Below are positions 5,739 through 8,015 of a DNA stretch of 8,015 bases, piece by piece (the stretch's first letter is position 1; the number at the start of each line of letters is the position of its first letter). Source of the stretch: Treponema sp. (lineage in GTDB: Bacteria > Spirochaetota > Spirochaetia > Treponematales > Breznakiellaceae); assembly GCA_031278025.1 (NCBI GenBank), contig JAITLF010000278.1, positions 1 through 8,015 of the forward strand, read 5' to 3'. The notes beneath the pieces were generated by a model that was given only the letters and a program-made list of their open reading frames with translations, did no database searches and was not told where the DNA came from. A program made the translations under genes and the position numbers.

Positions 5739-6715
5739 ATAAATACTCCGTTCTTCCGGTACGCCTGCCAGGTGGAGGCCACCAGGGTATCCCTATCCGA
5801 GCAGGCCGGCTGCCAGCCGAGGGTTTCCCGCGCATACGATGAAGAGGCCACCAGGCAGGCGGGATCCCCGGGGCGCCGGGGGGCGTCTTCACTGGGGATG
5901 GGCCGGCCGGTGATGCGCCGGGCCGCTTCGATCATCTCCCGTACCGAGACGCCTTTCTCGCTGCCCAGGTTCACCGTAAGGCTCTTCCCTTCCCTGACCA
6001 TGTAGTCCAGGGAAAGAACGTGGGCCGCGGCCAGGTCCGCAACATGAACATAGTCGCGGATACAGGTGCCGTCCCTGGTGTCGTAGTCGGCGCCGAACAC
6101 GGATACCTCCTTCCGCATTCCGCAGGCGGCTTCCATGATCACCGGCAGCAGATTGGCGGGGTTCTGTTCCAGGCCGTACAGGACGCCTTCGGGATCATAG
6201 CCTGCGGCGTTGAAATAGCGCAGGGCAACGAATTTGAGGCCCTTGAGCCGGTCGTACCATTCCAGGAACCGTTCGATTTCAAGCTTGGTAAAGCCGTAGT
6301 AATTCGCCGGATTTTTCGGATGCCCCTCGTTGATGGGGAGGTATTGGGGATCGCCGAAGATCGCCGCGGAAGACGAAAAAAGCAGTTTGAGGCAGCCGTG
6401 GGCAACGGCGCTGTTCAGGATGGTAATGGTACCGCTGATGTTGTGTACCGAATACAGCTCCGGAACACTCATGGATTCGCCCGCCGCTTTTAAGGCCGCC
6501 AGGTGCACCGCCGCGTCATATCCCGCGGAAAAAGCGGCGTCAAGATCGGCGGCATTCAAAATCGAACCTTTGATGAATTTGTTGCCGGGGAATAAATTCA
6601 TGGCAAGCCCGGTGGAAAGATCGTCGAAGACGGCAATCTCATGCCCACCCTTCATCAGTTCCTTAACCACATGGCTGCCTATATAGCCCGCCCCGCCTAT
6701 AACTAAAATACGCAT
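5735..6715 (-). CDS. galE: UDP-glucose 4-epimerase
   Basis: 326 aa, close to the usual length. Interconverts UDP-galactose and UDP-glucose (some members also UDP-GalNAc and UDP-GlcNAc) with bound NAD, in the cytoplasm. Extended short-chain dehydrogenase fold: NAD-binding GGAGYIG at 7-13, 'DDLSTG' (31-36), 'HLAALKAAGES' (71-81), catalytic Ser in 'FSSSAAIFGD' (113-122), catalytic YxxxK as Y140/K144, 'LRYFNAAG' near the middle, 'DGTCIRDYVHVADLA' and C-terminal 'RRPGDPACLVASSSYARETLGW', all typical of GalE. The start at 6715 directly abuts the stop of the nucleotidyltransferase gene, with GGGG (6726-6729) ten bases upstream. The stop overlaps the fucosidase start. Other sugar-nucleotide epimerases share the fold, but the full set of motifs favours GalE. 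Confidence 0.95.
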   Translation of the reverse strand: MRILVIGGAGYIGSHVVKELMKGGHEIAVFDDLSTGLAMNLFPGNKFIKGSILNAADLDAAFSAGYDAAVHLAALKAAGESMSVPELYSVHNISGTITILNSAVAHGCLKLLFSSSAAIFGDPQYLPINEGHPKNPANYYGFTKLEIERFLEWYDRLKGLKFVALRYFNAAGYDPEGVLYGLEQNPANLLPVIMEAACGMRKEVSVFGADYDTRDGTCIRDYVHVADLAAAHVLSLDYMVREGKSLTVNLGSEKGVSVREMIEAARRITGRPIPSEDAPRRPGDPACLVASSSYARETLGWQPACSDRDTLVASTWQAYRKNGVFI

Positions 6716-7591
6716 TTACGGTTTTCCCCAGAGCTTTTCGGGATAGCAGCCTTCAGCGGTCTTCCGGGCGATTTCCCGCTTTACCAGTTCCCGGTCGTCG
6801 GGGTAGGTCATCCCGAACCAGGATTCTTCCGACGAAAAAAATTTGACCGCCCCCCTGCCGCAGGCGATCATTTTGTTGACCGCGTTGGGCAGAAGACATT
6901 CCGCCTTTTCGCTGTCTTTGTTTTTGGCGTAGAAATCCTCCCAGTAGTCCTGGAAAAAATCGAACGCGGCGGGGGTAAAGCCGAAGAAATTCATGGAAAC
7001 GAATTCCTTTCCGGTAAGGGGATACGTCCCGCCGTCAATCTCGGTAACGATGCCGCCTTCCGGGGTATACCTGATCGTGGTGTGTTCCCTCATGCCGGTT
7101 AAGACGCCGTCTTTAACGGAGCAGATGCCGCGGGAAACCGAACCGGCTTTGCTCATGGTATGTTCCAGCACATAGCCGACCATTGCGTGAGTCCCTCCCG
7201 CCGCACCGGGACCCGAAAGATATTCGCCCAGGGTTTTATAGGCGTACCGTCCGTAATAATCGTCGGCGTTGATCACCGTGAAGGGCCCTTTTACCGCGTC
7301 CCGCGCGGCAAGCAGGGCGTGGACGGTTCCCCAGGGTTTGGCGCGGGTTGAGACCTGGAACACGTATTCCGCCTCACCGTTACCGGCGATATTATCAAAG
7401 AACCGTTCGCGGAAATCTTTCTCAATATCCTTCCTTATGATGTAAACGGCTTTGCCGTAGCCGCATTTGCGGGCATCGTAGGTTGCGTATTCGAGCAGCG
7501 TTTCGTTGTGCAGCCCCACGCCGTCGATTTGTTTTACCCCGCCGTAACGGCTGCCTATGCCTGCGGCAAGGACTAAAAGTACCGGTTTCAT
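6716..7591 (-). CDS. Sugar-1-phosphate nucleotidyltransferase (GT-A type)
   Basis: 291 aa. Expected to transfer a nucleoside monophosphate from NTP, probably UTP, to a sugar 1-phosphate. The N-terminal signature 'LAAGIGSRYGGVKQ' (8-21) is the nucleotide-binding loop of this superfamily. 'KPWGTVHALLAA' (85-96) and 'VINADDYYG' (107-115, with the metal/sugar-nucleotide Asp pair) follow, then 'GSVSRGICSVKDG' and 'EFVSMNFFGFTP'. The start at 7591 is supported by GGAAG (7598-7602) six bases upstream and by the family's usual N-terminus 'MKPVLLVLAAG'. The frame stays open upstream to 7885, but those residues are low-complexity and do not resemble the family. Direct abutment to galE suggests it feeds UDP-hexose to, or takes it from, the epimerase, as nucleotidyltransferase-galE pairs do in hexosamine and galactose salvage clusters. 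The exact sugar is not determined. Confidence 0.85.
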   Translation of the reverse strand: MKPVLLVLAAGIGSRYGGVKQIDGVGLHNETLLEYATYDARKCGYGKAVYIIRKDIEKDFRERFFDNIAGNGEAEYVFQVSTRAKPWGTVHALLAARDAVKGPFTVINADDYYGRYAYKTLGEYLSGPGAAGGTHAMVGYVLEHTMSKAGSVSRGICSVKDGVLTGMREHTTIRYTPEGGIVTEIDGGTYPLTGKEFVSMNFFGFTPAAFDFFQDYWEDFYAKNKDSEKAECLLPNAVNKMIACGRGAVKFFSSEESWFGMTYPDDRELVKREIARKTAEGCYPEKLWGKP

Positions 7592-7621
7592 TACGCTCTT
7601 CCTTCCTCCTGTCAGGCGGCC

Positions 7622-7627
7622 AGTATA
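7622..7627 (-). promoter_or_regulatory. Possible -10 box for the nucleotidyltransferase-galE-fucosidase operon
   Basis: On the minus strand the sequence reads TATATATACT; its last six bases TATACT match a -10 box and lie 31 bases before the ATG at 7591. This leaves a short leader containing AGGAGGAAGGAAG as the ribosome-binding region. No convincing -35 hexamer is found 16-18 bases further up, so the assignment is weak. Confidence 0.3.
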
Positions 7628-7710
7628 TATAGCTTTTCGATGAAAAGGAAGTCCTGCGGGTTCTTCTTCTTTCGGGGGGGAGAAGAGGAAGAAGGTATCT
7701 GTGGGACCAC

Positions 7711-7725
7711 GGGTCCAAAGGACCC
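7711..7725. repeat. Small perfect hairpin GGGTCC-AAA-GGACCC
   Basis: Six-base perfect arms (7711-7716 and 7720-7725) around AAA. It is flanked by GTGGGACCAC (7701-7710, itself GTGG-GA-CCAC) and GGATCC (7735-7740). This packing of short GC-rich palindromes resembles the cluster downstream of the fucosidase, though the sequences are not the same. No T run follows on either strand. Confidence 0.4.
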
Positions 7726-7934
7726 CGACCCCAAGGATCCGGAGGACCCAGTGTGGGGGACTAGGAAAATTGGAATTGCACGGGGAGCCCCCGCGATGCC
7801 GTAAGTCTATATACTGTAAAGAATTAGCGAAAAAGGCCACCGAAAATTCCAAAAGATGATTGAACAGTTTCTTGAGCGTGTACAATAGTTTGTGTAAATA
7901 CGCAAAACAAGGTAGAAATACCGAAGGGGTAAAT

Positions 7935-8015
7935 ATGACTATGGTGAAGACACGGAAGAAACGTGAACGGGATCAGTGGGACGACCTGCTGGACAAAATC
8001 GATTTCAAGGGGCTG
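7935..8015 (+). CDS. N-terminal fragment of a probable IS256/Mutator-type transposase (runs off the window)
   Basis: Only 27 codons are visible, MTMVKTRKKRERDQW then DDLLDKIDFKGL, open to the window end. AAGGGG (7924-7929) lies five bases before the ATG, a good Shine-Dalgarno. The basic start followed by 'LLDKIDFKGL' resembles the N-terminus of IS256-family transposases, where a similar segment precedes a 'G-x-x-G-L-x-x-x-L' stretch. This is a judgement from a short segment, and another DNA-binding protein is possible. It is the only plus-strand gene, divergent from the operon. If it is a transposase, an insertion may have moved in just upstream of the nucleotidyltransferase promoter region. 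Confidence 0.5.
   Translation, partial: MTMVKTRKKRERDQWDDLLDKIDFKGL

Larger units (their letters stand above)
7592..7934. other. Gene-free region between the nucleotidyltransferase operon and the edge gene
   Basis: About 340 bp between two divergent starts. The minus-strand frame of the nucleotidyltransferase is open across most of it by chance. Nearest the operon is a possible promoter (7622-7627). Next comes an imperfect pyrimidine/purine inverted repeat with seven G at its centre (7661-7694), then small palindromes (7701-7740). The stretch from about 7806 to 7934 is AT-rich and could hold the left end of an insertion sequence, but with only one end in view I cannot define a terminal inverted repeat or a target duplication. 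Confidence 0.5.

Noticed and set aside
7592..7885. 98-residue N-terminal extension of the nucleotidyltransferase
   Set aside because: The extension crosses palindromes and a candidate promoter and does not resemble the family. The internal ATG at 7591 has a good Shine-Dalgarno and gives the usual N-terminus.

Overview
The window reads as a chromosomal glycan-use locus from a spirochaete, most likely a Treponema-like organism of the termite-gut type. This is an inference from style: two lipoprotein genes with short lipobox signal peptides, a porin-like outer-membrane barrel with a long poly-G tract at its 5' end (a habit known from Treponema pallidum outer-membrane protein genes), and a balanced to slightly GC-rich composition. 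No rRNA, tRNA or housekeeping marker is present to prove it. All complete genes lie on the minus strand, so the order of expression runs from high to low coordinates.

Right part (about 4428-7591): a tightly packed, apparently cytoplasmic operon. A sugar-1-phosphate nucleotidyltransferase (6716-7591) is followed with no gap (stop TAA next to start ATG) by galE, UDP-glucose 4-epimerase (5735-6715). galE overlaps a GH29 alpha-L-fucosidase (4428-5738) by the four bases ATGA. Upstream lies about 340 bp without a gene, holding hairpins and a possible promoter. At the right edge are the first 27 codons of a plus-strand protein that resembles an IS256/Mutator-type transposase.

Middle (3977-4427): about 450 bp without a gene. 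It holds a cluster of very GC-rich hairpins, four 21-bp tandem repeats, and a spaced direct repeat about 65-95 bases upstream of the next start codon.

Left part (1-3976): a surface module. First comes a porin-like beta-barrel gene (2388-3976) whose signal-peptide region carries a run of 19 G. As written, the run puts the barrel out of frame; 17 or 20 G would restore a 528 or 529 aa protein with a signal peptidase site. Twenty bases downstream is an EndoH-like GH18 lipoprotein (1084-2367) whose catalytic motif is degenerate (NGIEFNDE instead of DGxDxDxE). Next is a BspA-like leucine-rich-repeat lipoprotein with a collagen-like linker (1-970, running off the window).

Working model (inference): the surface module binds and takes up GlcNAc- and fucose-bearing oligosaccharides, the cytoplasmic fucosidase trims them, and the nucleotidyltransferase plus GalE process or supply UDP-hexoses. 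The poly-G tract would make uptake phase-variable. The poly-G switch and the altered GH18 motif are the two points most worth following.
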